Assembly: GCA_035260545.1 (NCBI GenBank)
Contig: DATFUZ010000032.1
Location: forward strand, 1-44,278
Direction: 5' to 3'
DNA length: 44,278 nucleotides
Origin: DATDDB01 sp035260545
Lineage (GTDB): Bacteria > Pseudomonadota > Gammaproteobacteria > Burkholderiales > Gallionellaceae
In this document: piece by piece, positions 1 through 8,115 of the stretch
Numbering within the stretch: the first letter of the stretch is position 1
Layout of the letters: every line of letters begins with the position of its first letter
Program-made: the position numbers and the translations under genes
The notes under the pieces: model-generated
Databases searched by the model: none
What the model was told of the DNA's origin: nothing
What the model saw: the letters and a program-made list of their open reading frames with translations, nothing else

Positions 1-665
1 CCGACCACGCCGATGCCATTGATCATGGTGGTGTGGCTGTCCGTGCCGACCAGGGTATCGGGATAGGTCACACCGTCCTTTTGCAGCACGCCGCGCGCCA
101 GGTATTCGAGGTTGACCTGGTGCACGATGCCGATGCCGGGCGGCACCACCTTGAAGGTGTCGAAAGCCTGCATGCCCCATTTCATGAAGCGATAGCGCTC
201 GCTGTTGCGCTGGAACTCCATTTCCATGTTGAGGCGCAGCGCGTCGGGCCGGTTGTAGTAGTCCACTTGCACCGAATGGTCCACCACCAGATTCACGGGA
301 ACCATAGGCTCGATGACCTTGGGATCCTTGCCCATCTTTGCTGCCGCATCCCGCATGGCGGCAAGATCAACCAGCAGCGGCACGCCGGTGAAGTCCTGCA
401 GCACGATACGCGCCACCACGAAGGGGATCTCCTCGCTGCGCGGCGCGTTAGGCTGCCACGCCGCGAGTTGCCGCACGTGCTGCTCGGTCACCTTCTTGCC
501 GTCACAGTTGCGCAGCACCGATTCCAGCACGATACGGATGGACACCGGCAGGCGCGAGATCTTCCCCAATCCGGCGGCCTCGAGGGCGGGCAGGGAGTAG
601 AGCGTGCCGCTCTTGCCGCTGGCGAGCTGAAAGGAGGTGCGCGAATTGAACAGGTTGTGTGACAT
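1..665 (-). CDS. acnA: Aconitate hydratase A, N-terminal part (cut by window edge)
   Basis: The reverse strand from 665 reads MSHNLFNSRTSF and stays open for 221 codons to the window edge. It contains blocks typical of AcnA/IRP1-type aconitases: SVLRNCDGK, VLQDFTGVPLLVDLAAMR, VNLVVDHSVQVD, PPGIGIVHQVNLEYLA and the TLVGTDSHTTM active-site stretch. The enzyme interconverts citrate and isocitrate in the TCA cycle, using a 4Fe-4S cluster; the cluster cysteines lie further on, outside the window. The ATG at 665 is preceded by a GGAAG-like ribosome-binding site about 10 nt upstream. It lies 115 bp downstream of selU on the same strand, so it may have its own promoter. Family assignment is firm; whether the whole gene is intact cannot be seen. 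Confidence 0.95.
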   Translation of the reverse strand, partial: MSHNLFNSRTSFQLASGKSGTLYSLPALEAAGLGKISRLPVSIRIVLESVLRNCDGKKVTEQHVRQLAAWQPNAPRSEEIPFVVARIVLQDFTGVPLLVDLAAMRDAAAKMGKDPKVIEPMVPVNLVVDHSVQVDYYNRPDALRLNMEMEFQRNSERYRFMKWGMQAFDTFKVVPPGIGIVHQVNLEYLARGVLQKDGVTYPDTLVGTDSHTTMINGIGVV

Positions 666-780
666 GGCAGATCGCTTCCGGGAAGCTTGTGAATTTTAGG
701 AAGGAGAGAATTATACCGCGACGGCCCGTCGCCGGACAGGCGGAGAAACAGGTATCTGCGCTACCCGGATCGAACAGGAG

Positions 781-1842
781 TCAGGCAGCAGCCCGCTGCG
801 GCTCGTGCAGGCGCGCTGCGGCTTCGCTCAGACTGGGCTGATCCAGCCTTTCCAGTTGGACACGCGTGGCATGCGCAAGGCTGGCAAAATTGGCTTCGGT
901 GGAGCGGCGGTAAGCGGGGTCGTAATGCCGGGTCAGCAGCTCGCCCACCAGTTCTTCCCATGCGCCTCGCCGGGCCAGCGCGTCCCAGTGTTCGAGCAGT
1001 TTGTGCCCATGCAGGATGGCCAACGGCGCGAGGCGCTGCGCAAGCAGGGCGGGGTCACGCAGGAAATGCGCATAGTCTTCCATAAGCAACTGCACGCGCG
1101 CCGCGACCGGCGCATCGATGAGGATGCATGCAGAACCGCGTATCGCGTCGATCAGAGCTTCCGCCACCGTAAGCTTGCCGATCTTCCTGCTTTCCGCTTC
1201 CACGTATACCGGTTGGCCGGGGTCGAAGCCGCGCAGGGCATTCCACACCAGGCTGTCGAACATTTTCTGGGCCGGCTGCGGCTCGTCCGGCAGGTTGCCC
1301 AGCAGGGAGCCGCGATGTTTTGCCAGCCCCTCCAGATCCAGGACTTGTGTGCCCTGCTGGTGCAGCGCGTGCAGCAGGCGGCTCTTGCCTGAGCCGGTTG
1401 CGCCGCACACCACGCGGAATTCGAATGTTCCGGGCAGGCTCTGGAGTTCGGCAAGCACATGCCGGCGATAGGTTTTGTAGCCGCCCTCCAGCCGCGCGAC
1501 CTGCCAGCCAACCTGCGCCAGGATATGGGCCATGGCGCCGCTGCGCTGGCCGCCGCGCCAGCAGTACACCAGTGGCCGCCAGTCGCGTGGCTTGTCTTTG
1601 AACAGCGTTTCCAGGTGCGTCGCGATATTGCGGGAAATCAGCGCGGCGCCGCGCTTCTTCGCTTCGAAGGGCGAAGCCTGCGCATACAGGGTGCCGACGA
1701 GGGCGCGTTCTTCGTTGTCCAGCACCGGCGCGCTGATCGCGCCGGGAATGTGGTCCTCCGCGTACTCGGCAGGGGAGCGCACATCTATAATATCATCGTA
1801 ACCGGTGAGTTGTGATACGGTTACGTCCTTTGCCAAACGCAT
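781..1842 (-). CDS. selU: tRNA 2-selenouridine synthase (SelU/MnmH)
   Basis: This 353-residue protein has an N-terminal rhodanese domain (about 10-130) with the catalytic Cys94 in YCWRGGQRS, and a P-loop domain with GATGSGKS at 147-154 followed by the family block VLDLEGLAKHRGS. SelU replaces sulfur by selenium at the wobble 2-thiouridine of tRNAs for Lys, Glu and Gln, using selenophosphate; the family can also geranylate the same base. The start at 1842 fits family N-termini (an IDVRSPAEY block near residue 20). The gene diverges from selD with only 9 bp between the two start codons, which makes biological sense because SelD supplies the selenium donor. All key residues are present. Confidence 0.95.
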   Translation of the reverse strand: MRLAKDVTVSQLTGYDDIIDVRSPAEYAEDHIPGAISAPVLDNEERALVGTLYAQASPFEAKKRGAALISRNIATHLETLFKDKPRDWRPLVYCWRGGQRSGAMAHILAQVGWQVARLEGGYKTYRRHVLAELQSLPGTFEFRVVCGATGSGKSRLLHALHQQGTQVLDLEGLAKHRGSLLGNLPDEPQPAQKMFDSLVWNALRGFDPGQPVYVEAESRKIGKLTVAEALIDAIRGSACILIDAPVAARVQLLMEDYAHFLRDPALLAQRLAPLAILHGHKLLEHWDALARRGAWEELVGELLTRHYDPAYRRSTEANFASLAHATRVQLERLDQPSLSEAAARLHEPQRAAA

Positions 1843-1851
1843 GATTCAGAA

Positions 1852-2898
1852 ATGACGGATTCGATCAAGTTAACCCAGTTTTCCCATGGCGGCGGCTGCG
1901 GCTGCAAAATTGCGCCGGCCGTGCTGGCGGACATGCTGGCTGCCATGCCCAAGCCGCCATCTTACCCGAATCTGCTGGTCGGCACCGAAAACAGTGACGA
2001 TGCGGCCGTCTACAAGCTCAACGATTCTCAGGCCATCGTCGTCACTACCGACTTTTTCATGCCCATCGTCGATGATGCCCGCGATTTTGGCCGCATCGCC
2101 GCGACCAATGCGCTTTCCGACGTGTACGCCATGGGGGCGACGCCCATCCTCGCGCTTGCCGTGGTGGGCATGCCCATAGACAAGCTGCCGGTGGCGACCA
2201 TACAGGAAATCCTCGCCGGCGGCTCCTCGGTGTGCGAGGCGGCCGGCATTCCGCTGGCCGGCGGCCATTCGATCGACGCGCCCGAGCCCATCTACGGGCT
2301 GGCCGCGGTCGGGCTGATTCACCCGGACCATGTGAAGCGCAACGATCGCGCCCAGGCCGGCGACATGCTGATTCTCGGCAAGCCGATAGGCGTCGGGGTG
2401 CTCAGTGCGGCGCTGAAGAAGGATGCACTCGACGCCGAAGGCTACCGCCAGATGGTCGACACCACCACCCAGCTCAACCGCGTAGGAACGGCGCTCGCGG
2501 CGATGCCGGAGGTGCACGCGATGACAGACGTCACCGGGTTTGCGCTGCTGGGCCACCTGCTGGAAATCTGCCGCGGGTCGCGTCTGGGCGCGGAGATACG
2601 GTTTGCCGACGTACCCGTGCTGTCGCGTGCGCTGAAGCTGGCGGAAGAGGGCTACTCGACCGGCGCCGCCGACCGTAACTGGAAGAGTTATGGCGCAAAC
2701 ATCGTCCTGGCGGAAGGATTTCCCGAATGGCAGCGCAAGCTGCTGTGCGACCCGCAGACCAGTGGCGGTTTGCTGGTGGCCTGTGCGCCGGCGGCAGTGG
2801 ATTCCGTCCTGCAGATGTTCCGTGCCACGGGCTTCGGGGCGGCATGCGCCATAGGCCGACTGAAAGGCGATTCGGCGGCGGAGATCCGGGTCGCCTGA
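1852..2898 (+). CDS. selD: Selenide, water dikinase (selenophosphate synthase)
   Basis: The 348-residue protein begins MTDSIKLTQFSHGGGCGCK and aligns with the E. coli SelD N-terminus; Cys16 and Lys19 match the catalytic Cys17 and Lys20 there. It is a Cys form, not a selenocysteine form, as no in-frame TGA occurs at the active site. It makes selenophosphate from selenide and ATP. The AIR-synthase-like fold is supported by DDAAVY, TDFFMP, ATNALSDVYAMGA and CDPQTSGGLL. With selU next door and no selA or selB in the window, the visible use of selenium is tRNA modification; selenoprotein synthesis genes could lie elsewhere. A hairpin follows the stop codon at once. Confidence 0.96.
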   Translation: MTDSIKLTQFSHGGGCGCKIAPAVLADMLAAMPKPPSYPNLLVGTENSDDAAVYKLNDSQAIVVTTDFFMPIVDDARDFGRIAATNALSDVYAMGATPILALAVVGMPIDKLPVATIQEILAGGSSVCEAAGIPLAGGHSIDAPEPIYGLAAVGLIHPDHVKRNDRAQAGDMLILGKPIGVGVLSAALKKDALDAEGYRQMVDTTTQLNRVGTALAAMPEVHAMTDVTGFALLGHLLEICRGSRLGAEIRFADVPVLSRALKLAEEGYSTGAADRNWKSYGANIVLAEGFPEWQRKLLCDPQTSGGLLVACAPAAVDSVLQMFRATGFGAACAIGRLKGDSAAEIRVA

Positions 2899-2922
2899 GC
2901 CTCCCGCAAATGCAGGGAGGCT
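2898..2922 (+). terminator. Hairpin right after selD, possible terminator
   Basis: AGCCTCCC (2898-2905) and GGGAGGCT (2915-2922) form a perfect 8-bp stem with a 9-nt loop, starting on the last base of the selD stop codon. No clear T-run follows, so intrinsic termination is uncertain. It may instead be a transcript-end stabiliser. Confidence 0.45.
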
Positions 2923-3328
2923 GCCATCCTGCAATGTTTATATAACATTTGGGGTATTACGCCTCCTTTTACCCTTTTTTCTCGCCATCTCACCCAGATT
3001 ACGTATTTACACTGATACCTAATTGGCGTAATGTTGACCAAACTCCTGGGAAAAGAAAAGGGACGGTCAGTCAATTCCGACGCTTTGATTTTCAAGCATA
3101 AGTTTCGCTGCAAGGCTGTGAAGTCGTGTGTTTGGAATCGATAGGATATGCGTACGTGCGCCACTGTACTTTGACTTAGGCGCTGTCGGCTTCCGAAAGT
3201 CCCCTGCGTGCCTGGCTTGCGGCTCAGTCATCCGTCTTGCAGACTCTATGGCAATAGAATTTGCGGGTCGGGTGGCTATTCCATATGCCGGTGGGATAAC
3301 CGAATGATACGGAAGGAATGCCTCGAAT
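2923..3328 (+). promoter_or_regulatory. Long intergenic region with three ATTACG motifs
   Basis: No gene is visible in these 406 bp. ATTACG occurs at 2956-2961 (extended as ATTACGCC to 2963) and 2998-3003, and its complement CGTAAT at 3027-3032 (as GGCGTAAT from 3025). The first and third copies make a perfect 8-bp inverted repeat with centres 69 bp apart. The local DNA is AT-richer than the flanks. This may be an operator for the downstream response regulator, though it lies about 300 bp ahead of that gene. No convincing -35/-10 pair was found. A GGAAGGAAT ribosome-binding site lies just ahead of the ATG at 3329. Confidence 0.3.
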
Positions 3329-3979
3329 ATGATCGACTCTCCTGTCTTTCTGATTGACGATGATTCAGAATTCCGGAAAGCCGCTTCGTCATTCTTCGTG
3401 TCACGCGGCGTGAAGACGGAAGGTTTTCACAGCGCCACGACTTTTCTGGATTCGCTGCGCCCCGGGACCGGCGGATGCATCATTCTGGACATGAAAATGC
3501 CGGACATGAGCGGTTTCGATCTGCAGGAAAAACTGATCGCCCGCGGCTTTCGCATCCCCATCATCTTCCTCACCGCCTACGCGGATGTGCCGACCATTGT
3601 TCGCGCCATGAAATACGGCGCCTACGATTTCCTGCTCAAGCCCGTGGATATGAAGCTGCTGTTCGAACAGGCGATGTTTGCGCTGGAGATGAACGAGCAT
3701 CGGCGAAATTGCGAAAAGCAGAAAGAAGCGCTGCGGACGCGCCTGCGCACGCTTACCGAGCGGGAGCATGACATCCTGTCTCTCGCCCTGTCGGGAAAAT
3801 CGAACAAGGAAATTTCCCAGGTGCTGGGTATCAGCCACAGAACAGTGGAAACCCACCGGTCACACATACTGGTCAAGATCGGCGTCAACAATCTGCTCGA
3901 ACTTGCGCACATCTTCATCGAGCTTGAGAACTACGGCGTATCGTACGGCGCGCCGCCCGGAAAAAAGGTCGCGACCTAG
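3329..3979 (+). CDS. FixJ/NarL-type response regulator, orphan
   Basis: The 216-residue protein has a receiver domain (about 5-120) with the acidic pair in FLIDDDSEF, phospho-acceptor Asp54 in CIILDMKMPDMSG, a Thr in FLTAYAD and Lys in FLLKPVD. A LuxR-type helix-turn-helix follows (about 140-200: LTEREHDILSLALSGKSNKEISQVLGISHRTVETHRSHI). This domain order is that of FixJ, TtrR and StyR, which activate transcription once phosphorylated by a partner kinase. No kinase gene is adjacent, so its partner and targets are unknown. A second FixJ-type regulator in the window (41734-42363) does have a kinase beside it. The start is supported by GGAAGGAAT ahead of the ATG. The next gene on the same strand follows after 273 bp. 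Confidence 0.92.
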   Translation: MIDSPVFLIDDDSEFRKAASSFFVSRGVKTEGFHSATTFLDSLRPGTGGCIILDMKMPDMSGFDLQEKLIARGFRIPIIFLTAYADVPTIVRAMKYGAYDFLLKPVDMKLLFEQAMFALEMNEHRRNCEKQKEALRTRLRTLTEREHDILSLALSGKSNKEISQVLGISHRTVETHRSHILVKIGVNNLLELAHIFIELENYGVSYGAPPGKKVAT

Positions 3980-4252
3980 TCTCCGTTGCGCGGCGCGTGG
4001 CATGTGCAGCTTGTCTTGCGCATGCGGTTTTCACGCGCGCAATATCGCCCGTGGGATCATCGCTTGCGCACGATTCAGGCCCGAGGCAACGGCCTGCTGT
4101 ACCTGCGTTTTTCCGTACCTGTTTCCCGGTAAGAATCCGCACCAATTTTCCTTTGTCGGGGAGATGACAAAATCAACATACGCTAAACAGGCGTCACCGC
4201 ATCGCCCAGCGCCGGCGATGTACGATTCCCTACACGTTAGAGGAGAATTGAC

Positions 4253-4966
4253 ATGAGCCAATCCGTGACTGATCAACTGGGAGGTCTGACCGGGAATAAA
4301 ACGGATAGCCTGTCGGCGCCAGCGTACTTTTCACCGGCAGATTATTTTCTCGGAATCGCGCGGCGGGTTACGGCCTCACAGGGCGGTGTGTGCATCAGCT
4401 TGCCGGTGGGCGGCGAGGTCGTCATGCTCCCGGAGCGGGGCACCTACGTAGCGGATATCCAGGACATGGCGGATTTTTGTCAGGCGCCGGTGGCCAACTT
4501 CAAGGTGTCGCATCCGAAAAAGGATGAATATGGGCGGCTCGCAGCCTCGGGCACGACCGGATATATTCCGGAACTGCTGTGGGAAGCGGGCTTCCATGCC
4601 TCGCAGGGCCGCATGGTCGGAAGCTATTCCAGCGAGGAAGAGGTGCATGTCTACGACGTAATCCGCTTCCTGCGCTGGCCCAATCTCACCCGGCTGTCAC
4701 AAACGCCGAACACCATGCGGATCTGCGCGCTGCTTACGCGCCAACCCAGCTCGATCGTACTGGTGGCGAGAAAGCTGGGCATCGACCCGGCCGAGGTGTA
4801 TCAGGTATACAGTGCTGCCCGCAGCTATGGCATCGTCGAGGTCGTCAGCAGCCATCTCAGCCACAAACCCGAACTGGCCGAGGTCACCGAGGAAGGCCGT
4901 GAGGCTGTCATGGCGCAATCCCACGGCCTGATGCGGTCGCTGCTCGCCAAGATTGCGGGGCTGTAA
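4253..4966 (+). CDS. Uncharacterised protein with winged-helix-like C-terminus
   Basis: I do not recognise this 237-residue protein by name. The start is well supported by AGAGGAGAATTGAC directly before the ATG. There is no signal peptide or membrane segment. The first 130 residues look like a mixed alpha/beta domain with a beta-rich stretch around 40-75. Residues about 140-215 (RICALLTRQPSSIVLVARKLGIDPAEVYQVYSAARSYGIVEVV) have the helix-turn-helix-plus-wing rhythm of winged-helix DNA-binding or partner-switch domains, where family members read as sensing, docking on a promoter, then a basic wing. It lies after the orphan response regulator, 273 bp away, and converges on emrB with a 12-bp gap. 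A regulatory role is inference only. Confidence 0.8.
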   Translation: MSQSVTDQLGGLTGNKTDSLSAPAYFSPADYFLGIARRVTASQGGVCISLPVGGEVVMLPERGTYVADIQDMADFCQAPVANFKVSHPKKDEYGRLAASGTTGYIPELLWEAGFHASQGRMVGSYSSEEEVHVYDVIRFLRWPNLTRLSQTPNTMRICALLTRQPSSIVLVARKLGIDPAEVYQVYSAARSYGIVEVVSSHLSHKPELAEVTEEGREAVMAQSHGLMRSLLAKIAGL

Positions 4967-4978
4967 CGGCGCGCGAGG

Positions 4979-6493
4979 TCAGTCGGCGACGATGGGCGTT
5001 TGTGGGGCATCGCCCTTTGCCGGCGGCCGCACGAGCAGCAGCAAGGGCAGCATCAGCGCGAAATTGAGCGTGGCAAAGGAAAAGCTGTCCACATAGGCGG
5101 CGTTTTGCGCCTGGTGCAGCACGGCCTGGGCGGCCATCATGGCGCCTTTCGGGGTTTCAGGCGAGAGGTGCAGCGGGTGCAGATAGGCCCACAATTCCCG
5201 GTTGAACGGATTAACGGCGCCGCGCATGCTGCTCCAGTGCTCCTGCGTACTGCGCGACAGGTAGGTGGCCAGAATGGCGATGCCGATTGCCGAACTGATC
5301 GCGCGGATGAGGCTGTAGATGCCTGCCGCCTCCGCCGCCGCTGCCTTTGGGAGCGTGGTAAAGGCGAGGGTGGAGATGGGTACGAACACAAGCCCCATAC
5401 CAAAGCCCTGCAGGATCAATGGCAAGATCAGATCCTGCGGTACGATGGTGTCCGAGAATACCGTCATCATTCCGTTTCCCGCGATGCTGCACAGAATGCC
5501 GACGAACACGAAATTACGCGGCTGTATCTTGCCGGAAAACTTGCCCACGAACATCATCACGAAGAACGACGCCAGACCGCGTGGCGCCATGTAGAGACCG
5601 GTCTCGAACGTGGGGTAGCCCAGGAAATTCTGCATGTAGATTGATTGCAGCACCATGCCGCCGAAAAATCCCACGCCAATGGCGGTCATCACCAGGCTGG
5701 CAACGAGAAAATTGGCATCCTTGAAGATGCGCAGGTCGAACAGCGGGTGGTGATCCCCGGTCAGCGAATGAAAGATGAAGAAGGTGAAGGCGATCACGCA
5801 CATGATGGCGGCAATCACCAGCGTCTGCGAACTGAACCAGTCGTCCTGGTTACCGCGATCCAGCACCAGTTGCAGCGAACCGATGGCCAGCGCCAGCGAG
5901 CCGAAGCCGTACCAGTCCATGCGCCGCTCCTTGGTGTTGGTATCGGGCACATGGCGCGCTGCCAGCAGGAAGGACAGGATTCCGACGGGGAGGTTGATGT
6001 AGAAGGTCCAGCGCCAGCTGTAATCCTCCGTCAGCCATCCACCCAGGGTAGGGCCCATGACGGGCGCGACCATCACCCCCATTGCCCAGATCGCCATCGC
6101 CTTGCCGCGCTGTTCGCCCGGGAACAGTTGCAGCATGATGGACTGCGACAGCGGCACCAGGGAGGCGCCGAAGAGCCCTTGCATCAAGCGGAATAGCACG
6201 ATCTCCGATAGCGAGGTGGCCATGCCGCATAGCGCTGAGGTGATTACGAATCCTGCGATGCTGACCAGCAGGAAGCGCTTTTGCCCGACCCTGTCGGTGA
6301 TGTAGCCGGTGAGCGGCATCACGATTGCCGATCCGATCAGGTAGGAGGTCAGCACCCAGCTGATGTTGTCCGGCGTGGCGTTGAGTTCGCCCGCCATGTC
6401 GGGGAGGGCGACGTTGGTGATCGTGGTATCGAGCACCTGCATGATGGTCGCCGCCATCACCGCCATGCTGGTCAGTACGCGATTGGAGTTCAT
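4979..6493 (-). CDS. emrB: EmrB/QacA-type multidrug efflux transporter (DHA2, 14 TM)
   Basis: The 504-residue integral membrane protein carries drug:proton antiporter motifs of the major facilitator superfamily: the N-terminal LDTTITNVALPDMAGEL block (motif D1), GYITDRVGQKRFL (motif A) and GPTLGGWLTEDYSWRWTFYINLPVG (motif C and following loop). The length and hydrophobic pattern fit the 14-helix DHA2 family. It exports hydrophobic drugs or acids using the proton gradient and works with an EmrA adaptor, encoded just upstream at 6516-7502 with 22 bp between. No outer-membrane channel gene is in this operon, so a TolC-like protein from elsewhere would be needed. The MarR regulator heads the operon. 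Substrate is not predictable from sequence. Confidence 0.93.
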   Translation of the reverse strand: MNSNRVLTSMAVMAATIMQVLDTTITNVALPDMAGELNATPDNISWVLTSYLIGSAIVMPLTGYITDRVGQKRFLLVSIAGFVITSALCGMATSLSEIVLFRLMQGLFGASLVPLSQSIMLQLFPGEQRGKAMAIWAMGVMVAPVMGPTLGGWLTEDYSWRWTFYINLPVGILSFLLAARHVPDTNTKERRMDWYGFGSLALAIGSLQLVLDRGNQDDWFSSQTLVIAAIMCVIAFTFFIFHSLTGDHHPLFDLRIFKDANFLVASLVMTAIGVGFFGGMVLQSIYMQNFLGYPTFETGLYMAPRGLASFFVMMFVGKFSGKIQPRNFVFVGILCSIAGNGMMTVFSDTIVPQDLILPLILQGFGMGLVFVPISTLAFTTLPKAAAAEAAGIYSLIRAISSAIGIAILATYLSRSTQEHWSSMRGAVNPFNRELWAYLHPLHLSPETPKGAMMAAQAVLHQAQNAAYVDSFSFATLNFALMLPLLLLVRPPAKGDAPQTPIVAD

Positions 6494-6515
6494 ATGCCCC
6501 GCGAAGCCGCGCCGC

Positions 6516-7502
6516 TTATTTCAGATGTACCGTGACTGTGCAGGTCGCACCGATCCGCAGCGGATAGTGGCCTGTGATCGGCGCCAGCTTGATGCGAACC
6601 GGCACGCGCTGCGCAATCTTTACCCAGTTGCCCGTCGCGTTCTGCGGCGGCAGAAGCGAAAAGGCAGTTCCCGTGCCGCCGGACAGGCTTTCGACCGTTC
6701 CCTCGAACTTGTGCCCCGGATACATGTCGATCTCGACGTCCGCGCGCTCGCCCGGATGGATGCCGGGCAGTTCGGTTTCCTTGAAGTTGGCGTCGATGTG
6801 GTAGCTGTTGTCGACAATCAGGGCGAACTGCGGTGCGCCCGCGGCGACCATGGTGCCGGTGGTCAGGCTCAGATTGCTGATCTGTCCATCTTCCGTGGCC
6901 GTGATATGGGTGTATGCCAGATTCAGCTTGGCCTGTGCGATTTCCGCCTCCGCCCGCAGCACGTCGGCGCGATGCTGCGGCTGATGGGGTGCTGCCATCG
7001 CTTTGGCCAGGTTGGCCCGCGCCTGCACCAGGGCTGCCTCCAGCGAATCGACCTGGGTTTGGGCGTTATCCGCGTTCTGCCGGGAAAGGAAATGGCGGGA
7101 CACGAGGTCCCTGGCGCGTGCGTAGTTCGCCTTGGCGTTGCCCAGGTCCACGGCGGTCTGATCGACATGCGCGCGCATTGCAGCCACCTGCGCGGTATCT
7201 TCCCGCGCGCTTTGCATTGCCTGCGCCAGATTGGCCTGGGCACGCTCCAGCGCGATGCGGAACGGGGCAGGGTCGATGTCGAATAGCGGATCGCCCTTGT
7301 GCACGTGCTGATTGTCCTTCACATAGACGGCGATCACCTGGCCGGAGACCTGGGCTGCCACCGGCACCACATCCGCGTTCAGATAGGCGTTCTCGGTGCT
7401 GCGGTAGCGGGACGCGTATTGCTGATAACCGATTCCCGCCGCCACGCCGATGATGGCAAGAATGATGATGATGAGTTTCTTGTTTTCGACGATGCGTTTC
7501 AT
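6516..7502 (-). CDS. emrA: EmrA/HlyD-type membrane fusion protein
   Basis: The 328-residue protein has a short cytoplasmic start, one inner-membrane helix (about 8-26, LIIIILAIIGVAAGIGY) and a periplasmic part. Residues 36-75 (TENAYLNADVVPVAAQVSGQV and DNQHVHKGDPLFDIDP) are the first lipoyl half, 80-190 form a coiled-coil hairpin, and 195-260 hold the second lipoyl half and beta-barrel. It bridges EmrB to an outer-membrane channel. The ATG at 7502 overlaps the marR stop by 4 bp (ATGA), so translation is likely coupled. It is a little shorter than E. coli EmrA because the hairpin and N-terminus are trimmed. Confidence 0.92.
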   Translation of the reverse strand: MKRIVENKKLIIIILAIIGVAAGIGYQQYASRYRSTENAYLNADVVPVAAQVSGQVIAVYVKDNQHVHKGDPLFDIDPAPFRIALERAQANLAQAMQSAREDTAQVAAMRAHVDQTAVDLGNAKANYARARDLVSRHFLSRQNADNAQTQVDSLEAALVQARANLAKAMAAPHQPQHRADVLRAEAEIAQAKLNLAYTHITATEDGQISNLSLTTGTMVAAGAPQFALIVDNSYHIDANFKETELPGIHPGERADVEIDMYPGHKFEGTVESLSGGTGTAFSLLPPQNATGNWVKIAQRVPVRIKLAPITGHYPLRIGATCTVTVHLK

Positions 7503-7930
7503 GTGATTCCTTCCACCTTGCCGCGGATCTTCTTCAGTACGTTCAGTGCCGTGTTCAGTTCTTCCTTTTCCAGCCCGGCCAGCGCTTCGCGCCGTACTTC
7601 CACGGCGACGGCGCGTATGCGTTCCACTTCCGTGCGGCCGGCCGGGGAGAGGTGCAGGTGCTTTACCCGCCGGTCGGTTTCGCTGGGGCGGCGGCTGAGC
7701 AGACCTTCCGACTCCATGCGGTCAATCAGCCGCACCAGGGTCGGCGCCTCTATGCCCAGGCGGTCTGCCAGTTCACCCTGGCTGATCGCCTCCTTTAGCG
7801 AGACATGCAGCAGCACCATCCACAGTGAGCGCGAGTAGCCGAGCGGACGCAAGCGCCTGTCCAGCGCGGTGCGCCAGCCATGTGCCGCCAGGTGCAGCGA
7901 TTCAGCAAATTCTTCGTCCGGACCTTTCAA
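7499..7930 (-). CDS. MarR-family repressor of the emrAB operon (TTG start)
   Basis: The 143-residue protein shows the MarR winged-helix pattern: LWMVLLHVSLKEAISQGELADRLGIEAPTLVRLIDRMESEGLLSRRPSETDRRVKHLHLSPAG, with the DRR wing motif near residue 88. These proteins bind palindromic operators as dimers and let go when a phenolic or drug ligand binds. The start codon is TTG at 7930, chosen because AAGAAGGAGGT, a near-perfect ribosome-binding site, ends 8 nt before it and no ATG lies upstream in frame with a site. It is first in the operon with emrA and emrB. Autoregulation is likely since palindromes overlap the promoter at 7960-8001. Confidence 0.92.
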   Translation of the reverse strand: MKGPDEEFAESLHLAAHGWRTALDRRLRPLGYSRSLWMVLLHVSLKEAISQGELADRLGIEAPTLVRLIDRMESEGLLSRRPSETDRRVKHLHLSPAGRTEVERIRAVAVEVRREALAGLEKEELNTALNVLKKIRGKVEGIT

Positions 7931-7959
7931 TTGGGCGGACCTCCTTCTTGATCAGATAG

Positions 7960-8001
7960 CTAAGGTATTATAAGTTAGGACCGAAATAATTAGCAAGCTA
8001 A
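7960..8001 (-). promoter_or_regulatory. marR-emrAB promoter with two overlapping palindromes
   Basis: On the reverse strand a perfect -10 TATAAT (7972-7967) and a -35 TTGCTA (7996-7991, 4 of 6) are separated by 18 bp. A near-perfect palindrome CTAAnnTATnATAnnTTAG (7960-7978) covers the -10, and TTAGC-AA-GCTAA (7990-8001) covers the -35. MarR proteins bind such sites, so this looks like a self-repressed promoter. The palindromes are seen; repressor binding is inferred. Confidence 0.7.
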
Positions 8002-8115
8002 CTATATCGGCACCCCGTTTTGCCAGTTCCTTCCATGAGTTGCGTCGGGAGCGGGCCGTGCATGCGGCTGCAATTCGCGCTATGATCAAGCACGTGCGAT
8101 CCACGGAGACGAACC

